Positions 47,101 to 58,600 of a DNA stretch of 64,000 nucleotides are shown one piece after another. The notes under the pieces were generated by a model, which was not told the DNA's origin, did no database searches, and saw nothing but the letters and a program-made list of their open reading frames with translations. Each line of letters begins with the position of its first letter. Position 1 is the stretch's first letter. Source of the DNA: Spirochaetales bacterium (GTDB lineage: Bacteria; Spirochaetota; GWE2-31-10); assembly GCA_017624275.1 (NCBI GenBank), contig JAGANG010000008.1, positions 1 through 64,000 of the forward strand, given 5' to 3'. The translations under genes were made by a program, and so were the position numbers.

Positions 47101-50100
47101 CTACCGCCGGCATCCAATGAAAACTCTATCATTGCATTTCCTTCTGTTCCGCCGATTGTCATTCCCACAGATTGTGTAAATGAAGACGCATTCGAATTTC
47201 CGGCTATAGATACAGTTGGTGTAGCAGGCTCTGTAGTATCAATCACGATATTTTTGCTGTTATATTTCAATATCGTTTCACTTAATCCGGCATTCAATGT
47301 ATTACCGGCATCATCCTGAATATTTGTCGGATAAACATTCTGCAAAATACTCAAAGGACTTGCTGTTCCTGCGACAACTTTGTATTCATAAATCAATGTT
47401 TTATCATCATCATCAACATTTGGTAAATACACAGCATTTTCACCACTGTTCAACGACAACACAGACGTTCCTACGACACCCACCTTTTCGCTGAAAGTTA
47501 CTTTTACTTTCACCGTATCACCGGCATTCAAATAATAGTTACCATCAGTGTCAATGTGCATTTCGTCACTGACACTTTCTACTGAATAACTACTTATTGT
47601 AGGGGCATTCGTATCAATAAGGATTTCATTTCCGCTAAAGTTATCAACCAAATTTGCAAAAGAAGCAGAAATCTTATTATCTACAGTTGTATTGCTTTCA
47701 TCCGTAAACGTTCCGCTTATTCCCTTTTCTTTATTAACTTTCAAGTATCCATTTTTTGTATCCTCTCCGGAAGCGATTGTATAAACAGTCTGATGACTGA
47801 TTGCCAAAGTATTGGTATTTGCAAATTCTAATACTTTGCCATTGTTTAAAGTTAGCTTCAATCCGCTGAACTTAACTTTCTTTGTAAAAAGCAACGTAAC
47901 AGGTATCTCATCGCCGGCTTTGTACACACCGTTTACCTTTGTAGTAGTAATTTTTGAGATTCCCATTTCTTGCAAATCTACGGTAACTGTTATTTTATCA
48001 GAAGGTTTAGACATATTTCCGGCTTTGTCTGTTTGTTTTGCCATTATATAGAAAGTCTTTTTACTTCCCGTATCTCCTAAAACTTTTGATATTCCGACGA
48101 AATAATCAGCTCCGCCGTTGATTGAATATTCAATCTTTTCACCATTACCTTCTCCGCTGATTTCCATTGTTAATTGTTCGGAAACGTTGCCAATGTTTGT
48201 AGCTACCTTATATCCCCCAGCATCTTTAAATGTCACGGAAGGAGCATCCGGAGTTATCGTATCAATCACGATTGTCTTTTCGTTATGTTTCAAAGTCGTC
48301 GATTCTGCCGGTTTGGTTTCAAATTTATTTCCTGCAATATCCTGAACATTGTTTGGAATAACCTTTTCGGCAATACACAAACTTGCACTGTTTTCACCGC
48401 TGGCTACGGTATAAGTATAGTAAAGCGTTCTTCTGTCACTGCTTGTACCCACGTATGAAGCTGATTTTCCATGACTTAGTTCAATCTTTGAATCACCGCT
48501 GATCATTACCGGTTCTTCAAAAACTGCCGCAATTTTTACAGTATCACCTGCATTCAAATAATAGTTACCATCAGTGTCAATGTGCATTTCGTCACTGATA
48601 CTTTCTATTTGGTATCCGTCAAACTTAGGAGCTGTTTTATCAATTTGAATATTTTTTGTTTTAAAATCATCTGAAAATCCTTCCCCCATAACAAGCTTGC
48701 AATCATCGCCTTCCACTGCAACTTTGTTACCGGCTGTATCGGTGAAGATTCCTCCGGTGATTTCTTTTATCTGCAATTTTTTAACATAACCGATAGGACT
48801 GACATCATTAATATCGCTGTCGCCGGTTCCTACGGAGTAAGTTCCTTTGTGCATTGCGGAATATGCATTACTCGACACAACAAATGTAACATAGCCATTG
48901 TTATTAAAAGTCAATTTAATATCGCCGTTACCGCTTTTTACCGCATTTACTTTTTTACTGAATGTCAAAGTTACGGGTATTTCCGTACCTGCTTTATATA
49001 ATCCGTTAATCGCAGTAGTAGTAATGCTTGAAAGTAACGGCACACCTTTGTCAACCTTAAAAGTCGCAGATGATACATCTGATATATTGCCTGCATAGTC
49101 TACAAGCTGAGCTTTTACAGTCCAGTCATGCTCTGCATTATCTGTATTTGTAGTATAACAGTTCATATAATCCCAATTCTGCACCGTCCTTCCGGGAATA
49201 GAAGCATACATTTTTACTTTTGATGTGACTTCTCCGTCTGCCGGTTTTGGAGTAATTGTAATATTTTCTATATAACCTGTAGCTTTTCCGGTATACACAT
49301 ATCCCATTGCTCGTTGATTATTATCAGGGTTAAAGCCGTCTACATCTCCGTCCTTATCTGTGAAAATAAATGTCGGAGCATCCGGCTTTGTTGTATCGAT
49401 AATAATCGAAATCTCTTCTGTACCATTAGAAATTGCTTTTTTTAATGCAACCTCTTCTCCGATTGTATTTTTTCCCTCTTCTGTACTGCCGACAACTTTG
49501 TTTCCGGCTTCATCCGTCACTTTACCTACAAAAGCATCGCAATGTAAATTTTTGTCGGCTGTATCATCTCCTGCCGCTACGGTATAAACAAAATACAAAA
49601 TACTAGAACCTGCACCGGTTTTGTATTGTGCTCGTACCGGTTTACCATCCTTAGTCATATTCAATTCCAAATACGGTTGTTCATCTCCCAATACAACAGT
49701 CTCATTAAATCTTGCTTCTAATGTGACTGTCTTACCTGCATTTAGATAATAATTTTTACCATTCTTTTCATAAGGCTCAATACTCACATCTGAAACGTAA
49801 ACACCATCAAATATAGGAGCCTTAGTATCAATTTTTATTTTTAGTTCAGCCAAACTGCCGGATTCGGTATCTTTCGGAAATTTTTTAAAATCCATTTCAT
49901 TACCAGCATTATCTTTTACTGTTTCAGTATCACTAAATGCATAGAACGGAACATAAATATCCAGAAACTGATTTTCAGTATTATCCCCTTCTTTTACCGT
50001 ATACAAAAATTCCAACGTATCAGAATTTTTAACTTCTTTTTCCGCTGCTACAAAAAGGTCGGTATTAGTTGCATCATTCCCGCGACTGTTCAATAATATT

Positions 50101-52604
50101 CTGGCTCGTCCGTTGATAATCTCATTAAATTGAGCTGTGATTCTTATTTCTTTATCGACAGTATAAGCCCCCTGACCCACATCTGCACTAATCTTATTTA
50201 CAACAGGTTTTTCTGTATCAATAAAAACTCCGCGAGATGAAAGTGACCCGGCTTTCCCCGGTTCTGATAATTTCAACACCGCAGGTACTGACGACACTCC
50301 TTCCCCCAATGCTTTTCCGAATATCTTTGTTTCGTCATCCATTTTTAGACTGCTTTCTGATAAATAATCCAACGGTTCAGCCTTATCACCGGATTGTACC
50401 GTATATTTAAATTTTAATATTTTCTCTTCTTCAAATCCGTCATATACAGCCTTTGGTATTGTTGTTACATCACTTATTGACTTTCCTTTACAATTTAATT
50501 CTAAATAGATAGATTCCTTATTACCTTTTATTTCTATTTCACGGTTCATTGTCACTGAAAAATGCAATACTTTATTCTCCGAATAATATCCGCCGGGTTC
50601 ATCTATACTAACAGAAACGACTTGAGGACTGTTGTCATCTACTTTTACATAAACACTCGACTGGCTGATATTGCCGAAACTGTCTGAAGCTTTTACTATG
50701 ATTCGCTGGTAACTTCCGCCGAGCTCGGTCAATTTGTCCGATGTCACACTCCATGTTCCGTCCGGAGCTAAACACTTATTCTGCAATAAATCATACACTC
50801 CCGGATTTCCGTTCGAATCGGTATATTCGATTGTCAAAGAAGTAATTCCTGATTGTGCGTCACTACATTTTCCTTCTATTGTAAAATGCTCCCCACCGAC
50901 ATTGCGGACATTGTCATTGTCTTTAGGTGAATCAATACTCAAAACAGGTTCATTGAATTCTTTCGGAATGGTAAATGTTCCTACTGCATAATTTCCTGAT
51001 TTGCTTATAGTGCAATAGTACATTTTTTTGTAATTAAAAACCTTGTTTCCATTTTCATCGATAAAATCATTTACCGGCAATTCACATGACCAATCCAATT
51101 TGACTGTATTATTTTCTGCAATATTTTCAAAATCTTTTAAATCTACAATCCAGTATTTTATACCGTTTTGATAACCGTTTTCCGCTATATCCCATTTAGC
51201 CACTTTCAACTCTGTAGCTTTTTCTTCAGATGCATTCGGATCCCACGCCAGAAGCACTTTTTCTATTCCGGCAGCGTCACGAGTAGTTGCTTCGACTATA
51301 AACGCCGGATTTTGGTCAGTAATATACGCCGTAGTCGGATATTCTTCAAAAGCTTTGACTTCTGTAGTAGGAGCACTTTCGTCAATTACCTGAAACCCGA
51401 TAGAATGCTCATCATCCCAACCGGAAGTTTCAGTCCACAAGTCGCTGCCGTTACCGTAAGACGTAACTCCAGAAGAATCTTTGAGTCGATAATACAAACG
51501 ATATCTACCCTGATTAGTCGGAGCTACCAAGTCCCACATTGTACAACCGGTTTCCCCGAAAGACGCTTTTGTAACAGTTTCGTGTTTAACCATTTCATCG
51601 TAATCTGTATTTACAATGTAGAATTCCATCATTTCCAAGCTGTCATCATCATAAGCAGTACCGGAAATCTGAGCTCCCGCACGAAGTTTGTTTTTTTCCT
51701 GCTGCATTTCAAGATTATCTGCTGTTTCCAATGAAGAAACTTCTATCCACGGGCGGTCTGCTTCCTGATACAAACAAATAAAACCAAGTTGTGAATCGGA
51801 AGAGGCTGTTTTATTGCCGGCTTTATCCGTAACTGCCACCGCCATTCTTAGATAGTGTTTTTCTGTCGGAGAAAGCTCTGAAAGTTTATTTATATATATT
51901 TCATTTTCTATAGGCTCTTGCTCAGAATCTACTGTCACAGTCCAATTGTACAAAGAACCTTCCACCATCAATTCGCCGGCTTTTCTTCCTAAGTACTTAG
52001 AATCAAATGTCAATGAGTAAACACATTCGTTTTCTTTGAAAAGTTGTAACGTGATTTCTTTCAACGGATAATTATCTTTTATCTGTCCTTGTATCGAAAA
52101 AGTTTTGTTTTTAAAATATTCAATGTAAGCATATTGACGATAATCCAATCCCTCAAGTGTTTCTTGAGGTTTCAAGTTAGGCTTTTGGATTTTTATTTCG
52201 CTTTCTTCATTATCTACTGTCAAAACAATAGTTTTTGATGAATTTTCAGATTGATTGCCGGCTTTGTCGTAAGCTGTAACAGTGATTGTATATTCACCGG
52301 TTTTCAAATCTTTAAATTCATAACTCCATTGCGTTCCGGCAACAACGGCAGTAGGCGGATTTTCTTTATCCGAAACTCTTTCACCGTTACAAAATACGCT
52401 CAATTCTACTTTTGTGACTTTTATATTATCAGACACCGTTCCGGCTACAAAAAAGCTTCCTCTTTGGTATGCCAGATTGTCAGGTGTTGTAATATTTATT
52501 TCCGGTGCGGAAATATCGGGAGCAGTACCTCCTCCTACAAACATATTTGATGTATCACAAGACCAGATACTGAATATCAAAAATAAAATATATAATTGTT
52601 TCAT
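44115..52604 (-). CDS. Giant multi-Ig-like lipoprotein A
   Basis: About 2,829 residues. The signal peptide MKQLYILFLIFSIWSC gives a lipidated Cys16. After several N-terminal Ig-like modules (PEINITTPDNLAYQRGSFFV), about 11 bacterial Ig-like modules follow. Each has the core 'G-x-YkaGdeipvtltFxkkV', a 'YTVasGdd' strand and an 'IDTtaP' linker; they alternate with 'qTDkAGNxS' modules. A 1,026-bp super-repeat occurs three times. The C-terminus ends in a beta-sandwich-like segment (SAVLYVWVWGG...KWVNVTKKS) that resembles starch-binding modules. Probably a surface adhesin or filament. Alternative ATG three codons earlier lies too near the AGGA site. Second gene of a two-gene operon. Confidence 0.85.
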   Translation of the reverse strand: MKQLYILFLIFSIWSCDTSNMFVGGGTAPDISAPEINITTPDNLAYQRGSFFVAGTVSDNIKVTKVELSVFCNGERVSDKENPPTAVVAGTQWSYEFKDLKTGEYTITVTAYDKAGNQSENSSKTIVLTVDNEESEIKIQKPNLKPQETLEGLDYRQYAYIEYFKNKTFSIQGQIKDNYPLKEITLQLFKENECVYSLTFDSKYLGRKAGELMVEGSLYNWTVTVDSEQEPIENEIYINKLSELSPTEKHYLRMAVAVTDKAGNKTASSDSQLGFICLYQEADRPWIEVSSLETADNLEMQQEKNKLRAGAQISGTAYDDDSLEMMEFYIVNTDYDEMVKHETVTKASFGETGCTMWDLVAPTNQGRYRLYYRLKDSSGVTSYGNGSDLWTETSGWDDEHSIGFQVIDESAPTTEVKAFEEYPTTAYITDQNPAFIVEATTRDAAGIEKVLLAWDPNASEEKATELKVAKWDIAENGYQNGIKYWIVDLKDFENIAENNTVKLDWSCELPVNDFIDENGNKVFNYKKMYYCTISKSGNYAVGTFTIPKEFNEPVLSIDSPKDNDNVRNVGGEHFTIEGKCSDAQSGITSLTIEYTDSNGNPGVYDLLQNKCLAPDGTWSVTSDKLTELGGSYQRIIVKASDSFGNISQSSVYVKVDDNSPQVVSVSIDEPGGYYSENKVLHFSVTMNREIEIKGNKESIYLELNCKGKSISDVTTIPKAVYDGFEEEKILKFKYTVQSGDKAEPLDYLSESSLKMDDETKIFGKALGEGVSSVPAVLKLSEPGKAGSLSSRGVFIDTEKPVVNKISADVGQGAYTVDKEIRITAQFNEIINGRARILLNSRGNDATNTDLFVAAEKEVKNSDTLEFLYTVKEGDNTENQFLDIYVPFYAFSDTETVKDNAGNEMDFKKFPKDTESGSLAELKIKIDTKAPIFDGVYVSDVSIEPYEKNGKNYYLNAGKTVTLEARFNETVVLGDEQPYLELNMTKDGKPVRAQYKTGAGSSILYFVYTVAAGDDTADKNLHCDAFVGKVTDEAGNKVVGSTEEGKNTIGEEVALKKAISNGTEEISIIIDTTKPDAPTFIFTDKDGDVDGFNPDNNQRAMGYVYTGKATGYIENITITPKPADGEVTSKVKMYASIPGRTVQNWDYMNCYTTNTDNAEHDWTVKAQLVDYAGNISDVSSATFKVDKGVPLLSSITTTAINGLYKAGTEIPVTLTFSKKVNAVKSGNGDIKLTFNNNGYVTFVVSSNAYSAMHKGTYSVGTGDSDINDVSPIGYVKKLQIKEITGGIFTDTAGNKVAVEGDDCKLVMGEGFSDDFKTKNIQIDKTAPKFDGYQIESISDEMHIDTDGNYYLNAGDTVKIAAVFEEPVMISGDSKIELSHGKSASYVGTSSDRRTLYYTYTVASGENSASLCIAEKVIPNNVQDIAGNKFETKPAESTTLKHNEKTIVIDTITPDAPSVTFKDAGGYKVATNIGNVSEQLTMEISGEGNGEKIEYSINGGADYFVGISKVLGDTGSKKTFYIMAKQTDKAGNMSKPSDKITVTVDLQEMGISKITTTKVNGVYKAGDEIPVTLLFTKKVKFSGLKLTLNNGKVLEFANTNTLAISHQTVYTIASGEDTKNGYLKVNKEKGISGTFTDESNTTVDNKISASFANLVDNFSGNEILIDTNAPTISSYSVESVSDEMHIDTDGNYYLNAGDTVKVKVTFSEKVGVVGTSVLSLNSGENAVYLPNVDDDDKTLIYEYKVVAGTASPLSILQNVYPTNIQDDAGNTLNAGLSETILKYNSKNIVIDTTEPATPTVSIAGNSNASSFTQSVGMTIGGTEGNAMIEFSLDAGGSYETYTGAITLPKEGNNNLNTFNVLAKQTDIAGNVSSLSQMKTVVVDLRPTGLKSITTTKPSGVYKAGVLIPLTLEFHKAIKSNSNVTLTLSNNKPITFKPDGKSVYTVNYTTEDGDDVTALYVKNFAGTIIDSATGALVTSFVGVDGSVSAGVVNGTITATNLPKTSNVISIDTAAPKLTGYTVKSLGGTPVIDSKNYLNAGDSVEIAVAFDEAVTISGDSNVTLNNNKKAVYTGTSDDKKTLYYTYTVAGGDDKTDLGITANIYPNNIQDIAGNTLSAGLADATTLKHDSRNIEIDTVCVAPTLGGISVGKIYNAAKEVTLKGEAGATFYYSVDGGANSQQGQSFSTPTTEGRHPITAYQVDIAGNKSLWADAIEIIVDTAPPAIKSISTTAGSGSYKNGDKFTITAEFTENVTGNITVTLNTEAMVTFDNITDSNTATATYTALSGHDTIRLEAESVSGSITDIAGNNITILNDDFANFAGKDIKIDTTAPVINGFSMTAHSGSTKTGTLNTILQDTATDSNIVLNFNEGVSKGSGSIKIERVYKSYPAVMEVDDYNTHKAKISNWYIQRCIGTVNNNGTEPDTNAKYVLKYDIDHGAYASASGITDSTQKAVYNYFADKEYNVTTIDVNSGLVTIGKNSSTNATSVVTIQLPSKLQKGIIYKVTFTEGTFMDMVGNECAEESGSNVQFETGPTATPVIRINKKSGQGPGNQPYTTGVKVSSEMHDAELYFAQSNNPVNSDSNSVDKVKNPTSFASYSSEETLKVTNDQDGAIFKLWAKTTKDGLTGGEVYKELAYKTVIKLGSSHYVRGSDSTGGVSATTEFPASWYDILSTAQGGSSCWVTWHILKSFQWKEYDPNAYHDDKTDNRWIGSENEVTKPGSCDYINAPEVDGGGSSGDSGNTGSGVTITLTVPDWVWNDSAVLYVWVWGGSVSGKWVNVTKKSSTSATFVLPSGCTGFKVARMPAGASPNFDTAHNKSEDISYNGTTTYNAF

Positions 52605-52629
52605 TATTATCATTTCCTGCCCCCTTTAC

Positions 52630-55600
52630 TTAGTAGTTTCCGCCGTCACGGTCATGATAATTGGTTTCTAGTTTATTCGAATCCTCTCCGCTATTGCCGG
52701 CAAGGACTTTTATCGCATCATTCTCTTGCCATTTCCAAAGTAATTTACTACCGGATTTTTTACACTGCAATCCATGGAAATAAATCTTTTCCGGTACAGC
52801 CCAAGTTATTGCCTTACTATCCTTTGCCAACAACATTCCGTATTTAGCCAATTCTTTTTCCACATCATCGCTGTCTGCCAATGTTAATGACCAAGTAGTC
52901 GGCACACTCTTTTCGTCCCATGTCACAGGGAATCCGCTTATAGTATTACTTCCGCTTCTTACATCTCCACCTCGGAATACCATAAAATGAGTAGAATCTG
53001 CACTATGTGACGTTTTGATAACTGTTTTGAATGCTTTTTCGAGGGAAAAGTCACTGGTTACACCGGATTTAGTCGCCAGTGCCGTAATCCAATATTTGTC
53101 TGCATTGTCACTACTACCAATAGTCACTCCGTAATATGTAGTTCCACGCCATTTTACAGAACCGTTTTTGTATGTCTCATAATTCTGCTTTTTACCTTCA
53201 AACGATGAACTTGTATCATAATATTGACTGGAACTTACATAATATTCTATAGTCGCACCTTGTGTTATCGTGTGAATTTTTGCGGTTGTAGTCACTGCCG
53301 TACTTCCGCGTCCGGAAATTTTGTTTACACGTATTACCGGCGGTTGCGGTTTATCACCAGTAGAGAGAGTTTTAGCAGCTATACTTCCGGATGTCAGTCC
53401 GACAATATCTTTCACTATTCCGGTATCAGTAGTCACAGTATATGTTTCGCCTGTCATCAAATTTTCTTTCGGTACAGTGACAGTCACTACATTTCCGGAA
53501 ACAGCAACCGCAGAGCTTTCCATTACGATTTCTTGCTTGTAGTAGCCCATACCTTCAAAAAGGTCTACCAAGTTCTCTACTGTCGGATCATATTGATATT
53601 TCAAAACATATTTAGCTGATAAGTCTGCTTCTTCTTTATCACTCGGATCAACACCGTTGATAGTTTTTTCGTAATAAGCTCCAATTCCGCTTTTCAATGT
53701 GTAGTACTCGTTGTACTGTGCCGGTGTCAGCACTATCGGAGCAGCATAAGCCTCACGTGTCAGTGTTATTTTCTTTCCGGCTACAATCGATACATTTTCA
53801 TTGAACGTATAAGTCAATGTAGCACTTCCGGTTGATGAATTATAATTTGACTCAAAGTTGGAAATGCTCGGAGCAATCGTGTCAATATTTACCTTGTAAG
53901 ACGACAAATTCATATCGTCTGTATTCGACCACAAATCTGTCATTTGCTGAGTAGTCAAATCATCTTTTACACTTCCGGTAATTCCGGTAATTTTCAAAGG
54001 TGATTTTGTTTCTCCGGCAGCACTTCCCACTGTATAAGTGACAGTATATACAAATCCGTCGTTAGACCAATTTCCGCCGGAAATAGTTTTGTTGTTATTC
54101 AAAGCGATGCTGATATTACCGCTTGTACTGCGAGAGAACTCAAGAGTAATATCTATCACGGCACCTGTAGTACAAGTTTCGTTACTCTTAGATGATTTTA
54201 CAGCCAGCAATCTCGTTTTATTTGTATCTACGGTAAATTCTAACGTATCAGACACCGGACTGCTGTTGCCTGCAATATCTGTCTGGTAAACAGAAATTGT
54301 AAATGATTGTTTACCACCTTGTATTACTGTCAAGCTATCCCTAACATTCTCAGGTAATTCTGAGAATGTCAATTTTCCGTCACTTACAGAATCCGGTATT
54401 GTCGCATTCCTACCGTTTATGCTTATCGTATAATCAAATATTCCGCTGCCGCCTGTTTCACCGAATCCGCTTATTACAAGATTTTCACAGCTTGTCACCG
54501 TACCGCCGTTTGTTATTCCGCCGATTGTCAATTTTTTCGGAGCCGCAGTGTCGATTCCGCATGGGAAATCATGACTCGGCAACGATGAAGACAAATCATT
54601 TTTTGCGATATCTTGGATAGTTCCGCTTACTCCGGTAACTTTCAAGCTTTTACTTGTTCCGGTAGAATTGCCGGCAGCTACGTTATAAACAAATACGATA
54701 TTTTTAGAACCGCTTCCGCTTAGGTATGTAGCCACTCCGCCACTGGAAAGTGACAATGTCGCACCGTCTGCAACATTTACGATTTCACTACATGCCATCG
54801 TAATCTGAATCATCTTGCCGGCATTATACCAGCCGTCTGCTGCCGCAGAGGTAAAACCTGTTACAGTCGGCACTTCGGTATCGATATTTATTGTACGTGT
54901 ATCGACAATTGTCGTTTCTGTAGGAAGATTGCTTGAGAATGTCAATGTCTTAGGACGACTGTCTTCAACCTTTCCCGTAATTGATTTTACATCCAAGGAG
55001 TTTCCTTTATCCCCTATGGATACAGTATATTCCGCAGTCAAAGTAGTACTGTATTCATCATTTGTAAGAATAGTTAATTCCTTATTGTTATTTAATATCA
55101 CAGTAATTTCTTCTGTAACTTTTATCGCTTTGTTGAAAGTAAGAGTCACCGGAATAACAGTACCGGCTTTGTATGTACCGGAATCTGTTGCTGTGCTGAT
55201 ACTTTGAAGTTCAATATTTTCACCGTCTATGGAGAAATTTGCACTTTTTGATGATACATTGCCGGCTTTGTCTGTCATTTTCACACTTACGGCAAACGTT
55301 GTCTTTACTCCGCCGTTAGCGATACATTCTATCATAGCTGTTCCGTTTGAAATCGAAAGAGATTCTTCTTTTTTACCGTTTACAATACACTCAATCGAAG
55401 CTACCTGGCTGCCGTCGTCTGTCAAACCGCTGATTGTAAGAGTTTGATTACCCAAATAAGACTTACCGTCAGGATCGTTACCTTCTTCATTAACAATAGT
55501 AATATTATTAATCGCAGTATCGATTCCGATTTCTTTATCTTTGAAGTTATTATCACTCGGCAAGATTGGATTCCATTGATTTCCCGCCATATCAGTAATT

Positions 55601-58600
55601 TCACCGCTTTGAAGATTAGAAACTTTCAAGTCTTTATTTGTTCCGGTAGTGTCACCTTCCTCTACCTTTTTTTCATTAAAATTTACTTCATAAGAAAAAT
55701 TCATTACTTGACCTTTTCCGCTCTGATATCTCGCCGTACCGCCGCTGCTCATTTTTAACTCTGTACCATCAGCAACTTTTACGTCTTCATTAAATGTCAA
55801 TGTCACAATTATTACATCGCCGGTCTTATACCAGCCGCTTTCTGCCGTTGTAGTAATAGAAACAAGTTCCGGCGGTGTAGTATCGATAGTAATCTGTTTT
55901 GTAGCCGCCAAGTTTGTAGCAGTAGACAAAACATCGGCATTTAAAGTCAGTGGACCACCTAATCTATCTACTACCGTTCCGGTTAAAGCAGAAACATTCA
56001 AAACTTCCGTTGTAATATCACCTTTTTTTACTGTATAGGTATCGGTACCGGTAACGGTAACGGTTTTACTGAAAGTTTCTGTATTCGATATCGGCACTGT
56101 AACCGGAGTACCATTTGAATCTGTAGCATTCAAAGTCACAGTAATCGGAGCAGATACTTTTACTTCTTTATTGAAAGTAAGAGTAATAGGGATTTCATCT
56201 CCTACAGTACAAGTACCACTTAATTGAGTAGTACTGATACTTTCAAGCATCGGAGCAGAATTATCTATAGTAAACTCAATACTTTTTTCCGGCGAAACAT
56301 TGCCGGCACGGTCACGCTGTACCGCTACTATTCTATAATCCAAAACTTCTCCGTTATCCGGTTTACATTCATAACCGTCAAAAGAACTTTGCCAATTACA
56401 TATAACTTCACCGTTATTGGTAACATAAAAAACCGCATTTGGTTCACTATTATCAGCACCGTTTTCTTGTTTACCGGGAATTTCTACAGTCACATAGGCT
56501 TCTCCGTTATAACCGGAATAAGCTTCGCCATCTGTAACAGCACCTTTTACAGAATGTACTGCATTCAGTTCCAACGCTGCCGGAGGATCTGTATCGATTC
56601 CGATTTCTCTACCTTTGAAATTATCTTCCGGGATTGTTGCATCCAAACTATTTCCGTCTACGCTTACCCCGGCTAAATCGGTAATTTTTACCTCAATTGA
56701 ATCTACTTTTAAATACTTAGCATCTTTAGATGAGTCCCCGGTATTCTGACCGGCTTCGACTGTATAGCTAAATAGCCAGTTTGCAGTACCGCTTCCACTT
56801 GAGTATGAAGCCTCACCGCCTCCGGCAAGTTTCAATTTTGGATTATCTCCGCTAAATTCTACCGATTCGCTAAATTCCACATCAATCATGATTACTTCAC
56901 CGACAGTATACCAACCCTTAGTTTTTTCTGTTGAGATTTTGGTTATTTTAGGAGGGGTACAGTCTATTTTTATCTCTTGGAATGTGTCCATATTTTCAAA
57001 ATTTGACTCTTTTAAAATTTTATTCAAATCTTCAAAAGTCAATTCATTATTCAATAAGTCCTTTACGGTTCCGGCAATCACTTCTTTAATTTTCAAATTA
57101 TCTGCCCAATCATCTCCTGAAGCTACCGTATAAACACCTGAAAAATAATGCTCGCCGTTACCGTGTACATTATCTGTCTTTTCAGACAATTCCACTTCTT
57201 TTCCGTTATTAAGCATTACTTTTAGATTAGTAGCTTTCATTTCTTTATTGAATACCAACGCAACATTTATCTCTTCATCGATTGTGTATGTTCCGGTAAC
57301 AGAAGTTTCCAATTTCTTCTTTTTACCATCTGTCTCATCCTCTACAACTTTTGACGGCGAAGCTTTTAATAATTTTGGTTTACCTGTATCAATTATGAAA
57401 TCAACTTCCTCACTCTTACCGGATATATTTCCGGCTTTGTCTTTCAATTCTAAAATTACAGTATATTCTTGATAAAATCCGTTCGGTTCTCCGGCACCGA
57501 ATATTCGACTGATTATTCCGTTTTTGAAGTCAGACTCTAGCGGACTAAAGTTTTCCAAACTTCCGTTCTCTGTCCACGCACAAGAATACACATCACTTTC
57601 AATGGCTGATTTAGTTTTCACTTCTACACCGACAGTTCCGTCAACGTTTAATGCTGTATAAATAGAAATTTCTTCTGAATTATTTGCAGGAGCCTTATCT
57701 TTCAATTCTATTACCGGTGTAGCAGGTGCTTTTGTATCTATAACTAATTTCTTTTCTTTTTCATTTTCATTAGCATTTTTAATCACGCCGTCAGTTTCAG
57801 AGAATCCCTTTAACTCATTTTCTGCATAATCGATAATTTTACCGTTTATTCCATCAACTTTAAGATTTCCGTCTGTATTATCACCGACACCGACAGTATA
57901 AGAGAAACACAATTTTTCACTTCCGCTGCCGGATGAATATGTTGCTATAGAACCACTGCTTAATGCTAATGTTACTTCACCTGATATTTTTACCGGTTCA
58001 CTGAACACAACAGTAAGGTTTATGAGTTTTCCGGCGTTACAATAAAAAGTCTCAGCAGCTGCATCATACCCACCGCCTAAGTTCAATTCAACATCTGTAT
58101 AATTTGACTCGATTCGTTTTATATCTGCAGGAGTCGTATCAATTACAAGTTTATTACTCCATTTATCTTTTTCAGGATCGCAGTTTTCAAAATCAAACTT
58201 ATTTCCTTTACCGTCTTCACCGTAATCAGCCGAATCGGTAATCTCTACTTCCGGGTCTACATCCCAGCCTGTCCATGCCAATTCAGCGACATTATCACCG
58301 TCTGCTACCGTATATAAAAACATTGCTTTATTATCTGCCGTTCCTTTACGTCCCGAATCATATTCAGCATAGCGAGTTTCTTTCCCCTCTACATTCAATT
58401 TCATTCGTAACTTTTTCCCTTCCGGAACATTGATTGTCACATTTTCAGAGAAAATCACCTGTATATCAATCTCGTCACCGGCATTATACGAACCGTTCGG
58501 ATTCAAAGTCTTTACAGCGGAAATTTTCGGTGGTACAGTATCTATTCTTATCGTCGCATTTGTCATCAACGACCCGCTTCCTTCATCTAGGAAAGAGTCA

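Noticed and set aside
51168-51734. 188-codon plus-strand ORF inside giant lipoprotein A
   Set aside because: Antisense to a clearly coding frame, low complexity (Ser, Phe, Arg rich), no ribosome site.
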